64,000 nucleotides of DNA from Buddleja alternifolia (taxonomy: Eukaryota; Streptophyta; Magnoliopsida; Lamiales; Scrophulariaceae): NCBI GenBank assembly GCA_019426215.1, contig CM033405.1:2333001-2397000 (forward strand), read 5' to 3'. The translations under genes were made by a program, and so were the position numbers. Shown piece after piece: positions 9,706-22,617 of this stretch (position 1 is its first letter; the number at the start of each line of letters is the position of its first letter). The notes below the pieces were generated by a model that saw only the letters and a list, made by a program, of their open reading frames with translations, was not told where the DNA came from and made no database searches.

Positions 9706-12700
9706 ATGGATTCGAGTTCGAAGTTCGCCGCATCAGTAATCACACCTACGAAAGAGAAAAATTCAGGTTCAAATCGATCGAAATTGATTGAAAAAGTGAA
9801 ACAATCGGAGAATCTCGATCCGAATGTGTCGAATCCTCGATTGAAGTTCTCCGATTCACCGTCGGCGGTGAAGTCTGAAAAGAGCGCGAAAAAATCTGCA
9901 TCCAGAAAGCCTAACCACGTGGTTTCTCCATCGCCGAAGAAGAAGATTCGGGAGAGGAAGTTTGTGATTGCGAAGAAGAAATCGCGGAAGGAGGAAGTGA
10001 ATTCTTCGGTTGGTGTTGTGGCTTGTGAGAAATGTAAGAAGGCGATTGGGAGATCCAAGTGTTTGTGTGTGGCCTATGAGAGTCTGAGGGCTTCTCAGGA
10101 AGATTTCTTCAAGAATCGCGGTGAAGTAGATAACGAGGTTGATTTTGATAAATCGAGGGAGTGTGGTAATGTGGTGGAGAACGCTGGGGTTGTTAGTGAA
10201 GGAAAAAAGGAGGGAAATGATGATTTATATGAGGAAAATGGTGAATCGGGATCGAAGCGGAGAAGAGATAAGATGTTGGAAGTAGCGAGAGAGGGTGTGG
10301 CGGAGCCAGGATCTGGAAGAGTGATGCATTTGGTGAAGGCATTTGAGAATCTCCAATTGCTAAAGAAATCGAATGATTCCGAAGAAAACGAGGCAGACGA
10401 AGTGGAGGATGGTAATAAGGGGATAAAATGGGCATTGCCTGGATTGCAGCAGCCTCCCAAGGTTTCAGAAATCGAGGTTTCTGCTTCTACTTTCTGTCCA
10501 TCTGATTTCTTCCTGACATCAGAGAGCTTAGGTCTTGATTCACGTCGTTCTTATTCGTTAGACAGCAGCCAAGGAAGGTTAGTGAGGATTAAACCTTACT
10601 TGTTTCAATCATGATGTAACTGAATATCTTGTTTTTGTAATTTGTTTTGTTTTGACTCTGAATTGGATGTTGTGTTTATGAAACTTCAGCATTTCAACCA
10701 GAAGTTGTGCTGGTGGTCGAAAAAGCAGACGAAGCGTGAGAATAATTTTTAACTATACTTCTCTTTATTTCAGATGAAAATGGACTGTTCCTCATTTTAG
10801 ATGACCTTATCTGTGTTTTGACCTCTGCAGAGCACTGAATCAGCGGGTACCCTTAATAGAAGATACTGGAAGAGAAAGCAGCATAGAGCAACCTCTCAAA
10901 AGCCTTTCATGCTCAGAACAGAGGTTTGTCTTGTGAAAATATAATTTATGTCTACATTGTGTGCCGTTGACTGTTGTATTTTCCAGCTTCTCAATCCGAC
11001 ATTTTTGTTGTATGTAGTAATATGATTACGACATAGATGTTGTATTTGCATTTGTGTGATATTGAACTTCGCATTTAAGGGAAAATAATCAGATATCATA
11101 CTTCGTGAAAGAAAACAATTGCAAGAATTTTAAGCTCCTAGTCATCAGTTAGATGTCGAATGGCATGGGAGAGGGAAGTGGAGTCACTTGTTTAGTTTGT
11201 ATAAGAATTATTTTTCTGTGCATTTTCGAGAGGAAGCCAGAGACTGTTAGGTTGAATGTTGGTATTTGAGTTGAGAATGGAGTGATGAAAGTTAGTATGT
11301 AAAACAGTGTGCTTTAGGAAAAGTGAGTAGTTAAACACGCATTTTTTTCTGTTCAATTGCAAAGGAAGTAATGATTTAAATCATGAGTCTGTAGATTATG
11401 CACATACTTTGTCCTTGTATATTTCAAGTTACAGTAGCTTAGCCTATGTCGAACCCAGGATCTAGCTACATGTATTTCAAGGCTAAATAGATCTTGTAAC
11501 TCATAAAGATATAACTAAGTAGACCTTTAAAGAAGAAAGCGTCTAGCATAGTTTTGGCGAGCTTATGTTTGGATCGATTAAATTAATTCCCTCAATTACA
11601 AAATCATGGTAACCGGTGGCTGTAGAGGATAACATAGAAATTTTTGACGTATGATGCCCTTGGATGTGGATATTCATAACACGTTAAGATCTTTCAAGCT
11701 TGTCTATGTCATATGGATGTGATGAAGGGAATGAACAAGTTTGTTCTGCTTTCACTCTCTAACTTACGCAAAAGAAACATATTTTTGTGGGTAGAGCGAA
11801 TGAAAAGCCCTGTCATTTGATCAGTTAAGTTTTGTAAGTTAAGGTGAAAAGATGATCTTCATTGTGTCAAATTATTGCTGCAATCACAGTGGTGCCTCAT
11901 TTAATCAATATCATCTAACTGGTTAACAACAAGAAGGAACCAGAGGCCAGATATCTTTCTTGTGCAATAATATTGGCTCGAGCGTGATTCTCAAATTGCT
12001 TGCATGAGCGAATAACTCGTCACTTTTTGACGTTTGGTAGTTTGTATCTCGCGAAGTAACACAAATTGTGCAAAATTGGTCCTGCTGCAGCAAAGAGGAA
12101 GAAGCAAGGAGGAAGAGTTCTTGAAGAAGTTGCAACAAATGATGGAGGAAGAGGAGAGGCTGCGGGTACCTATTGCTCAAGGTCTTCCTTGGACAACCGA
12201 TGAACCAGAGGTAAATTGCTGTACAGAAAGCGTTTTTATTGAATTTAGGATCTCAGTCATATCAGGCATCCACACTAGCTTTCTTTTTGGTTCTTTTTTT
12301 TTTTTTTTTAAAAAAAAGTTACTTTCACGTGAATTATTTTGCATTACTATGGTAGGAATTACTTTGACAACTCTATTGATTAACAGTTTTGCTTATATAA
12401 TAAAGTATACTTGCATTTCATTGAATAATTTGGTTTATGCGATTGCAGTGTTTGGTGAAGCCTCCAGTTAAAGAAAAAACAAGGCCCGTTGATCTGGTAT
12501 TGCACACTGATACAAGGGCTGTCGAGCGTGCTGAATTTGATCATCAGGTATAGACTTTTCTCCTTGAATACGATTGAATCGTCGTGTTTTTACCTGTCTC
12601 TCTTTTTTTTGGCTCCTTCGGACATTTGTTGATGAATTTTCCTTTCACCAGGTCGCCAAGAAAATGGACCTAATCGAACAGTACAGAATGGAAAGGGAGA

Positions 12701-13544
12701 GACAGCAGAAGGTAAACTAATATCTAGAACTCTGACCCAACTCAAGTGCTATCAATTTTTGGATTCTTCAAATATATGTTTGCTTTTGCAGCTGGCAGAA
12801 GAAGAAGAAATCAGGAGACTAAGGAAGGAGCTTGTTCCAAAAGCTCAACCGATGCCATATTTTGACAGACCCTTCATCCCCAGAAGGTAACCTCTCTAGT
12901 AATTCTCCTTATTTATATAACTAATTTCTGCTGTAGTTTTGACAAACTCTTTGTGATATCTTTAAATCAGAGACGGAGCTAAAGCGAGGGCTGGACCCGG
13001 CAGCCGCCCTCTCAATGTCAGTATCATTTCAAAATTTTATATGCATTGTATGGAATCCAGGGAAAATTGCAATTTTGTTCTCATTATTTTCAAACTTAGG
13101 AAATTAGTCCCGTTGAATGTGTTTCTTTTTTTGTATATTTAGTCCCAATAGCTTAAAAAACGGATGAGAACTGTCAGTTGCTCACGTATCATGCACGGGA
13201 TGTTCATTCCACGCGTGGAATTGCATCCGTTTTTTAACGAATGTGACCAAAATTGCGGAAAAAGAATCCTACGGTACTACTTTTTACTACTTTGATTACA
13301 ATGAGACTAAAATTGCAATAAACTCTATCCTATATGACCAAAATTTTAATTGTCCCGGAATTTAGAATCCTCCAAGTTCCTATGCATCCCATAACTCTTG
13401 CTTCGTCGCTAATCATATTATGTTGTTTGTATCAGGTCTATGATGCACCCAACTCTACCAAAAGAGCCAAAGTTCCATATGCCTCAACATAAGAAAATCA
13501 AATGTTACATGTCTTTGGATGACTTCTATGCTCAACTGGAGTGA
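9706..13544 (+). CDS. TPX2-domain microtubule-associated protein
   Basis: A spindle and microtubule-associated protein of the plant TPX2-like group, expected to bind microtubules and possibly Aurora kinase. Eight exons join without a frame break: 9706-10577, 10690-10735, 10831-10923, 12091-12210, 12449-12547, 12652-12711, 12792-12886 and 13436-13544 (497 aa). Residues 1-290 are a basic, Ser/Lys-rich, low-complexity N-terminus with a CEKCKKAIGRSKCLC cysteine patch near 107. The conserved C-terminal part begins with KPFMLRTEQRGR (about 330) and continues through LPWTTDEPE. The TPX2 domain proper (about 388-480) is a charged helix with RAVERAEF, EQYRMERERQQK and the signature KAQPMPYFDRPFIPRR. 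The ATG at 9706 is the first in frame. Upstream MSA-like sites suggest mitotic expression. Intron 7 holds nested transposons. Which TPX2-like subfamily it belongs to is not settled. Confidence 0.93.
12969..13412. mobile_element. Nested MITEs in intron 7 of the TPX2-like gene
   Basis: The outer element starts AGAGACGGAGCTAAAG and ends, inverted, TTAGCGACGAAGCAAG; a relative lies at 26681-26825. An inner element (13061-13356) starts GGAAAATTGCAATTTTG and ends, inverted, GGGACAATTAAAATTTTG. Its flanks GGAATCCAG and GGAATTTAG match at 7 of 9, a Mutator-type duplication. Confidence 0.55.
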
Positions 13545-13923
13545 ATGACACTCGGATGAAGGGGTTGGAATCTTAGTTTTGTTATCATCAGTTTTTTTAT
13601 ATATATATTATATATTCTTTGTATATGTTGCAGTAATTTGTTAGAGACTCGATTCTGCAATACATAAAAACGGTCATTTCTCTGGCACAAAGTCGTGCCG
13701 GATTAATGGCTATCTTCTTTCTCCGTTGCATAGTCCTTAATTGCAGGTTTTAGATTGCCTTGTTTGGTTAATGCAGCTATTCAGTTTATTTTAGTAAGTA
13801 CAGTTTAAAGGCTAGTCGAGTTTGAACCCGAGACTCTTACAACTGTTCCTCGAGCCTATGCCTATTTAATAGCAACTTGTATTCTGATATCAAACTATAT
13901 CAGTTGCACTAATGCTTAAAAAG

Positions 13924-14187
13924 TGCTTTAATAGTCATGCATGATAGGACCTAAGAAGGAAGAACTCGTGTGTATAAGATTGTATTATAAGCTTGAATGA
14001 GTTGCAATATACAAGATATGATACATATACAAGCAACTTCTAACGGGCCTTGACTATACAATGATGGGTCAAGACTATGTACACAACACACTCCCGCAAT
14101 CTGAACAGCGGGACCAATACAAAGATTGGCTCAAAATTGCGTTGAACTAGGCATTAGCAAAGCTTTGATGAAAATGTCGACCACCTG
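13924..14187 (-). mobile_element. Ty1/Copia 3'-end remnant (pol end plus 3' LTR)
   Basis: On the minus strand 14187-14134 reads QVVDIFIKALLMPSSTQF and stop, matching the ADIFTKxL end of Copia RNase H. It is followed by a polypurine-like GATTGCGGGAG and by what looks like an LTR starting TGTGTTGTGTAC at 14090. The rest of the element is missing, and the left end of the LTR is uncertain. Confidence 0.55.
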
Positions 14188-14244
14188 AAACAATGATGGG
14201 CTATGATTATATACAGTATACACAATTGCATATATACCAACAAG

Positions 14245-14428
14245 GTCCAGTACAGTTGGTAGATAGCTGGATTTCTTAAGCATTTGTCTAGGATTCAATT
14301 CCTGGTGGTTTATATGGAAAAGACTTTGTTGAGAGAGGCAAAACCCACTTCGGTGATCTCTAAATCTCGAAATGAATAGTTTTCGGTGTCCGGTTGAGGG
14401 AAACCCTTGGTGTATATACCAAAAAAAA
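14245..14428 (+). mobile_element. SINE, tRNA-type, separate family
   Basis: The tRNA-like head has TTGGTAGATAGCTGG (A-box region) and GGATTCAATTCC (B box), and the element ends in A8. The flanks ATTGCATATATACCAACAAG (14225-14244) and ATTACATATACTAACAATG (14429-14447) are an imperfect target duplication. It differs in sequence from family A and from the SINE at 2286. Confidence 0.7.
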
Positions 14429-14447
14429 TTACATATACTAACAATGT

Positions 14448-15283
14448 AATCGCCCTAAATAAAGTAAAAGAGACCCTAAACACGTTTATAAAATAAAACT
14501 CCATCAATATCTACATGTAACTACATAGATGAGTTTTATGATTGTAAATGAATTGTTTTCAAGTTATAGAATTTGTGTGAGATGACCTTATGATTTGTTA
14601 ATCGAATTGAATTCCGATATGCTTTACTGAGTCAAATACGAACTCATGTAACCTAATTTTTTGATTATATATTATCATCTCTTACTAATCGGGTAAAAAT
14701 TCAAAACTATTGAACACAAAATGTGTTCAACTTCGATTTATTAAGTTAAGGAGTCAAGTATGAACAAGATTCAAACGAGTCGAGTATAAAAAGAATGGGT
14801 TGATTCCCAACCATATGAACGTTGATAATACTATATAAGCTCTACATTATCACTCGAAACAGTAAAAGACTAATTTTGAGATAATAAACACCACATGCAT
14901 ATGAGCTTAACAAAAATATCTCACTAGACGTATATACCATGCGCGTGTATATATCCACATACAAATAGTGGTGATTTATGATAATATTCAATCACATTTA
15001 AAATAATAATAACAAACTAATTCTTTCAACATGGTTAAAAGGGTATACAAAACTAACTCAACAAGCCAACAAGAAAGCAGACAGCCAATATAGCCAGCCA
15101 TAACATTATAAGTTCAAGTTGTAGCTAAATCATATCAAAATATAACTCAGTAATCCAAAGTACAAATTGTTGAAACTTCAAAAGCCAAAATTTGAAAGCC
15201 AAAAGATTTCCAACGAAAAAGCGTTCAAACAAATCTTCCCATAAATTTCTCAACATCTAAATCACAGGCCAGACATAAATAAT
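14448..15283. other. Intergenic DNA downstream of the eS19 gene
   Basis: AT-rich sequence containing the 3' UTR of the minus-strand eS19 gene. No other gene or repeat boundary is supported. Confidence 0.5.
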
Positions 15284-16755
15284 CTATGGTGCAACGACCA
15301 CAATCCTTCCAGCTACTTGATCAAGATCCCGTCGTCCACTAGATGTGATTTTTCTTCCACTGTATAACAAGCAGAATGATCACAGCAAATACGCAAGGTC
15401 ACAACATATATTGTCTGCCTCACAAACTAAACATATACATTTATTTATTTACTATTTTGTTTTATTGGGGGGGGGGGGGGCAAGTATAACATAAAATAAT
15501 TGAGAACTTACCCTCTTGGATCAACCTCGACAATACTCATGGTCTCCAACTGTTGAAGAATGTGACGAGCAACAGAGCCACTGCTTTTTCCAAAATGAGG
15601 TGGGCGGCTTCCATTCCTCTTGCTCCCACCGTAAATTCTTTGGAAAGCGCCAACACCAAGACCTCCCCTCAAATATATCTTTCTGGCCATGGATGCTGCA
15701 CCATCCAGCAGAGTGTGACATGAACACTTAATCTTGAAATTCATATTGCACCATATTATCTTACACTAGAACCAAACAATTATATGATGCAAGAAAACTA
15801 TGATAGCTAGAATAACTATGCTATTTCAAAAGATTATTACTAATAAAGTTTAATTTTTATAGCAATAAGATTTTATTTTTTTGTACAAGTATTGGATCAC
15901 GAACGAAGAATTACCAAAACAAAAACAAATGTCGTAGTAGCAATGTTATATATACAACGGACGAGATGAGCACCCACACGCTCACAAGGCAAGACCAATA
16001 CACCAACACATATGTAAATCAAAGCAAAGAAGGAAAAAGAGGATTACCAGCCCTGATGTAGTACCAGTCAGGATCATAGGGAGCAAGTTCCTTGAGCACA
16101 CCGGTCTTCGCAATATCGGTCCACTCAGGAAGCTCCATCTATTTAATAGGAGGACAAGAAACAACATAAATACAAAGCCGAAAAAAACAAAACACATTGC
16201 CCTCTTCCTATCATCCAGAGTTGAGGTTGCGGATCCATAAATCGATAAATAACCAACTCCAATCTCCATTAAACACGGTAACTTAAGATACAAGCCCAAG
16301 CCATTTACCATCTATTTATCCAGTGATCAAATTGTGGACATATCTTTTTTCATTTTCTGTTATTATATTTAATTCTCAAGAGGACTAAACTCACCATACA
16401 ACCTATTAGCCTCTTACTATAATTCTCCACAATATATATATACATATATATATTATCATCACCTTCTTATACTAAACATTCAAAATCCATCAGTCTATTA
16501 ATCTAAATCATCTTAAATTAAACAACAGGTAGGCAAATGAAGAAAAAAAATCTCACACGAAATGCCTTAAAAAAAAGAAGCTAAACAACATTTCCAAAAT
16601 TCAAAATCATAACATTTAAAACGAAAATTCCACTAATCAATCGGAAGAAAATGAAACCGGAAACATTGTACCTTGCCGGAGCGCTTGAGATGAGCGGCGT
16701 AGGCTTTGACGAACTCGTGAGGAGAAACATCCTTGACAGTCCTCGCAGTCGCCAT
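15284..16755 (-). CDS. RPS19: Cytosolic 40S ribosomal protein eS19
   Basis: A structural protein of the small ribosomal subunit, needed for late 18S rRNA maturation. Four exons on the minus strand join in frame: 16755-16672, 16138-16048, 15695-15512 and 15359-15284 (144 aa, the normal length). The start [20 protein letters not shown], the middle [20 protein letters not shown], the [20 protein letters not shown] block and the basic end [14 protein letters not shown] all match the plant family. Splice sites are GT-AG throughout. A poly-G run (about 15469-15481) lies in intron 3. The upstream telo-box fits the coordinated control of ribosomal protein genes. No lesion is seen, so the copy looks functional. 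Confidence 0.97.
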
Positions 16756-16854
16756 TGTCGGAGAGATCTCAATTCACGCGCAGCTTACGAGATCGCCTCG
16801 GAGAGGAGATTTAGAGTTGTGAAGCAGCAGTCGCAGGAGGAGAGAGATGGCGAT

Positions 16855-17050
16855 TTTAGGGTTTTGCGCAATAGGGTTATATTGTGTGTATATATATATA
16901 TGTATATATCGCTGTGTATCAGTGTGTGTGGACTCTGACGGGCCAGTTTCGAGGGTTTAGATTGTATTTGGGCTTCGCCCGATAGTGTTCTGATATTATG
17001 GGCCAAGTATAAGTATTTGTTAGTTTGTCAAATATTTATCTATGTTGGGC
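16855..17050 (-). promoter_or_regulatory. Telo-box and site II motifs of the eS19 promoter
   Basis: On the minus strand AAACCCTAAAA (16854-16864) is a telo-box about 100 bp upstream of the ATG. GGGCC-core site II-like motifs occur near 16940, at 16998-17004 (TGGGCCA) and near 17044 (TTGGGCCGA). This pairing is characteristic of plant translation-machinery genes bound by TCP and telo-box factors. Confidence 0.75.
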
Positions 17051-19255
17051 CGAGTAATAATGCTTACCAATATTTTATTCCAAAGTCGCGTTTCATCTCG
17101 TGTTTTATTTTTCTCACACACGATACATATATCTATATAATTCACATCATGTGCAAGAAAAAAATTAATGGAAAATTATATAGAAAATGAAGCATCAGTT
17201 TAAAATGAAGAATCCAAACTTGATTATTAGCGAGTCATTCAGTTGCATGTAGGGGCGTGAAGGAATCGAAACGAGCTTTATTCAAATTTCTTTGATTTTA
17301 AGTTTGAAAATTTGTACGTTGAACTTGGTGATTGTTGATTATGTCGTGTAAGGGTTCGGGTTTGGATAACTTAATCTATTAACATGTATTTGAACTTTTC
17401 TAACCAATTGAGCTGAACTTGCATCTGGGGTTGTAAATGGATCTGATCCAATTCGTGTGAAAATGTTGACTTTATTTGTTTGTTTGAATGTATCTTTAGA
17501 ATTTGATTGAAAGTAGTGTAGATGTGACATAAAGTTGATTTTTATTAGGATTTGATATATGAAATGATTGAGTTGGTTATGAATGTGATGATGATGGGGG
17601 AAAAGATATTAAAATAATATTCTTTTGAATAATGTTATGAGTTGGTAATAAAGTAATATGTGTATATATATATACACACATAATATAATATATATTATAC
17701 AAATAGAATGAAAACACAAAAAGAAAAAAAGAAAAAAAAAGAGGCAGACAGACAGTGGGGGCGTTCATGGGGTGGGGAGCCCTTCATTTTTAGTTTTTTT
17801 TTTTTTGTCACATTTTCATTTCTTTTTAGCTTTTGATTTTTATCCTTTTTTCATTTCGCATTTTTTTTCAATTTTATATTTTAAAAGTTCAAAAAAATTG
17901 AATCTTGCTCGTCTATATTTATAATAGTTAGTATAATTATACGGTTCGTATTGGACAAATATAAAAATAGGATGTGGTCCATATATACAATATTTTATGG
18001 AATGTGTAAATATGATTGGAGCATAAGTAGTTCTATATTTTTTTTCCATTTACATATAATATTTTATTTCCAATTTGATTGAGGCAAATTTATTTCCATC
18101 TTCTTATAATGAGATACTATGATATTACATAAAATCTTTGCTCGAGCTCGAGCAAAGAAATTTGGCGAGACTTGGCTCGAGTTCGGCTCGTGGGCAACCC
18201 TATTAAATACCACGTTAGTACCAAAATGAAATAATCGAAATTCAGTCGGTATTTATTTGAATATTGAGAAGCCAAAAAAGTATAATTTAAAATTCAATAA
18301 ACAACAAACGAAATTATTAAAATAAAATTATAAATCACACAATATTGTACATACTTTTAGTAAAAACATGATCAATTAAGTCTCAATTCAAGTATACATA
18401 TCAAAAATTTACAAATGAAAATACAATATATTGCAGGTCATATGCTGTAAGGGGTGTAGGGTGAGGGCCGAGGGGTGGAGAGAGGGGAGGGCATGTGGTG
18501 GGGGGGGGGGGGGGGGGGACAAGGGGTTGTGCAGGGGAGTGGAGGAATAGTGGATAGTGAGGGGAGGAAATATGAATAGTAAATTATATATTATATAAAT
18601 TATATATTATTAAATATATTTAATAATAATAATTGGAATATTGGAAAATTGAATAGGTATTTTTATTATATAAAATATGGAAAGTAAGAGAATGAGTTGG
18701 ATAGTGAGATAATGTAATTAATGATGTGAATAGATTGAAATGATAAAATGATTGGTTGTTGTACAGGAGAATGTGCTATGTATTTAAAATTTGATCATTT
18801 TCTATTGAATTTGGCTTGAATTGTGTATTTTCATTTTTTAATAATCTAAAAAATAAAAATATTTTTAAAATTCCTAACCATAATTGATAATTAAGCAGGG
18901 CTTTGGACATTTTGTAATTGAGCTCAACATGAGTCAAATTTAAGTTCTACATATATTTGATTATTTTTACTAATTGAGCCACTCTTCAAACACATACAAA
19001 CATATTCAAATTCATTTTATAATGTCATGTTTCGAATTCAAATAATCTATTTCACGTCAAATATCAAATATTTTGGTTAATTTTTCAAACTCCTTCAGTT
19101 AATCTTCAAATAAATATATTCATACATAGTTTATTACGAAACCTTCATGGAGTACAAATTTGAGTGAAGTCTCCATTGTTTATTTGTTCCCCCATTTCCC
19201 ACTCACCTCCATTTCTCCGACCCCACCGCCACCGCCACCGTACAACCGCCGCAAC
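17051..19255. other. AT-rich intergenic DNA with decayed repeats
   Basis: Divergent spacer between eS19 and MPPB. About 17235-17310 and 18135-18205 carry GCTCGAGCTCG-type motifs like the hAT-derived element at 41860. Mononucleotide runs include G22 at about 18499-18520 and T11 at about 17797-17807. The last 100 bp hold the pyrimidine-rich leader of MPPB. No gene is seen. Confidence 0.45.
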
Positions 19256-21312
19256 ATGACGATCCGCCACCTAATAAACCTCACCCGCCGCAGCCGGAGA
19301 CCAATCCACGCCTCCACTTCCCTCCGCCCGCACTCCACCGCCGTCGCCACCGCCCCCGCCGCCTCCGTCCCTTCCCCTCCACCGCCAACCGCCATGATCT
19401 ACGACCGATTAGCCGAATCCGTCAAGCAAAAGCTGAAAAAACTCGAAGATCCTGACCCTCGCTTCCTCCAGTACAATTCCCCTCACCCAACCCTAGATTC
19501 CCACACCGAAATCCTCTCCGCACCACTCACGCGCGTCACGACGCTCCCCAACGGCCTCCGAATCGCTACGGAGTCAACTCTCGCGTCGACAACCTCTACC
19601 GTCGGCGTTTTCATCGACGCCGGGTCGAGGTTCGAGAGCGATGAATCGAACGGCACGGCACATTTCTTGGAGCACATGATATTTAAGGGGACCGAGAGGA
19701 GGAGCGCGAGGGAATTGGAGGAGGAGATTGAGAATATGGGCGGGCATTTGAATGCGTATACTTCCAGGGAGCAGACTGCGTATTATGCTAAGGTGATGGA
19801 CAAGGATGTGCCCCGTGCATTGGATATTTTATCCGATATCCTGCAGAATTCGAGGTTCGATGAGGAGAGGATTGTTCGGGAGAGGGGTGTTATTCTACGT
19901 GAGATGCAGGAGGTATTGGATTGTGTTTTGTACTTTCGTGTTTGATTTATGAATTGTGGATTGTTCTAGTGGTGTATCATTTGTTTTGATGGAGTAACTG
20001 TTAGAACAAACGCGTTAATAAAACCATAAAGATTAAATGACAAAAGAATTTACGCAATTGCTTACGTCCAAGGAGAGGAGATAAAATTTTATTATTAACG
20101 AAAGAGGTACAAAATACAATGAATGTCAAAATTATTCGTCTTAACCTAGCCCCTGAATTTTTCCCATTAATATAGCTTTAACATGCCTTTTAATCATGGG
20201 CCTTCGGCTAAATATGGGCCTACGACTTTAAGACATATCACATCAGTGACAATTGTTGCTTGATCTTCCATTATGTGTTTGATTAGTAAAGATTGCTGCT
20301 TAATCATTCATAATTTGGTTATTTCTTTCCATGCTCTAAGTTTACATTTTACCATGCTCAGTTTTGTATGTTGTTAACTGATCGTAGGTTGAAGGACAAA
20401 CGGAAGAAGTCATATTCGATCACTTACATGCCACTGCTTTCCAGTATACACCTCTGGGTAGAACAATACTTGGACCTGCTGAAAATGTCAAGATAATTGG
20501 CAAAGAACATCTAAGAAACTATATATCAACTCACTATACAGCTCCCAGAATGGTACGTAGACTATAATTACGCTTTTCTCCATCAAAATCCAGCTAATTT
20601 GTTATATGATTTTGTATTTGTTGCTATTAGCCCTTGATGTTTGACTTCTGTTTTAGGTAGTTGTTGCTTCTGGTGCGGTTAAGCATGAAAATTTTGTTGA
20701 GGAAGTGAAGAAATTACTTACAAACTTGTCAACAGATCCAACAACAGCTTCTGAGTTAGTTGCTAAGGAACCTTCAATCTTTACGGGCTCAGAGGTACAC
20801 TCATCTTGTTTTAAGTTTTGGTGGTAATCATCTGCGCTAATCTCATTTTATGATGTGTATTGTGAAAATAGATCAGGATGCTGGATGACGATATCCCTCT
20901 TGCCCAATTCGCGGTTGCTTTTGAAGGGGCTTCTTGGACTGATCCAGATTCCATTGCTTTAATGGTCATGCAGTCGATGTTGGGTTCTTGGAACAAAAAT
21001 GCTGGTGGTGGAAAGCATATGGGGTCAGTACTCGTTTCATTACATCCTGATTGTTTATCTGATTCATTGGATAATGTTTTTGTGCCCACATGCATTTATT
21101 GAGTCATAAATATATAATGCAGTTCTGAGCTTGCACAAAGGGTTGGGATCAATGAAATAGCAGAGAGCATGATGGCTTTCAATTCCAACTTCAAAGACAC
21201 TGGTTTATTTGGTGTTTATGCTATTGCTAAGGTGGGTTCCCCCTTGGTTAACCATGGTGGGAACTTTTTTGTTTGAATTAGTTTCAAAAGATAAAGCATC
21301 AATCAAGTCCAA

Positions 21313-21345
<33 letters not shown>

Positions 21346-22617
21346 GAGCTGGCTTCCGCTATCTTTTTGTACTATTTTCTGTTTGAGGAATTGATTATTA
21401 TCTTTCCCCTAGTTATGTTTCAGCTTTCTGTTTGCAGCCTGATTGCTTAGACGATTTAGCCTATGCAATTATGTATGAAGTAACCAAGCTATGCTATCGT
21501 GTATCAGAGGCAGATGTGATTCGTGCTCGTAACCAGGTAATTTTCGTGTCATGGTATCAAGTTAGTTAGAGTTCCCGACCTTTATATTCAGTATTAACCC
21601 AATATTTCGGGCATGATTGTTTGGTTTGTCAAAATAGCATATTTTGGTCGAGTGACCTTCATATATTTATCTGATTTTTTCCTATGAAATCTTGAACTCA
21701 CCAATGTGGTTGCCTGCAGTTGAAATCTTCTCTACTGCTTCACATTGATGGAACTACTTCTGTTGCTGAAGATATTGGACGTCAGGTATGATTTGATACC
21801 TAAAAATCAAATAGCTTAATGCGATAAAGCACACGTAATTAATGTTTGAATATATATGTATGTATGTATATATGTGCTTTTTGTTCTGTAACCATCTATA
21901 TTCTACGAAAGTTTAAGCTTGGCCCTTCGTTCAAGCTATATCCTTTTCCCTGAACCCTTATGGAGTTGAGCAGTGAGTAATATACAACTGCAATTGAATT
22001 TTTCAAAAGTGTACCTTGGCATTTTTCTTAACAAAACGTACTATTGCTCGTATCCTTTGTAGGTTTTCTGTTGATTTTTTTATAGCTCTTAGTACTGATG
22101 GATTCTTTATCTCCACTAATGGGAGTGATAACTTCAAGTTGCTCGTGTGTTTTAACCATTGGTAACTGGTTTAGTGTTCGTTAGACGCTGTTTCTAGTAT
22201 ATTATACAAATCATGGTTTGAAAAATTTTAGGATCAAATGTATGAAATAGATATCTCACAAATTGTTAATGAGTGTAACGGGATTTTTAATTTTTTTTTT
22301 CTCCTCATGGTTGCAGCTGCTTACATACGGTAGACGGATCCCCTATGCTGAACTCTTTGCCAGAATAGATGCTGTAGATGCGAGTACTGTCAAACGTGTT
22401 GCAAACCGGTTTATATTTGATAGAGTAAGTTACCTTTCAGATTTAAATCCTAAATAAAAAATACTGCTTCAAGAAGTTTAACACTTTCCCAGTTAGTTCC
22501 TCAATTATTTTTACTCTGATGTCTATTCAGGATCTCGCGATCAGTGCTGTGGGGCCCATCCAGGGCTTGCCCGACTACAACTGGTTCAGGCGTAGGACCT
22601 ACTGGCTCCGTTACTAG
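19256..22617 (+). CDS. MPPB: Mitochondrial processing peptidase, beta subunit
   Basis: The catalytic subunit of the peptidase that removes mitochondrial presequences; in plants it is also a core protein of the cytochrome bc1 complex. Nine exons join in frame: 19256-19912, 20388-20552, 20657-20794, 20872-21023, 21123-21231, 21438-21536, 21720-21785, 22317-22424 and 22531-22617 (526 aa). Residues 1-45 are an Arg/Ser-rich presequence. The M16 domain has the inverted zinc motif HFLEH (136-140), followed by [20 protein letters not shown] and the distal glutamate region near REMQEVEGQTEE. The second half has the glycine-rich loop ([19 protein letters not shown]), and the end is [10 protein letters not shown] as in plant orthologues. 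An upstream in-frame non-ATG stretch was not used; the first ATG at 19256 gives the expected presequence. Confidence 0.97.

Noticed and set aside
9648..10460. Reading frames antisense to exon 1 of the TPX2-like gene
   Set aside because: They mirror the coding bias of the sense strand. The sense frame joins to seven further exons and matches a known family.
13810..13885. Possible SINE head on the minus strand (GGTTCAAACTCG)
   Set aside because: Only a B-box-like stretch is present, with no tail or duplication. It is too little to annotate.
15516..15731. Frames overlapping exon 3 of the eS19 gene
   Set aside because: They lie within an exon fully explained by eS19 and have no features of their own.
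19160..19255. Extension of the MPPB frame upstream of the ATG
   Set aside because: It lacks an ATG in frame, and the first ATG at 19256 gives the expected basic presequence.
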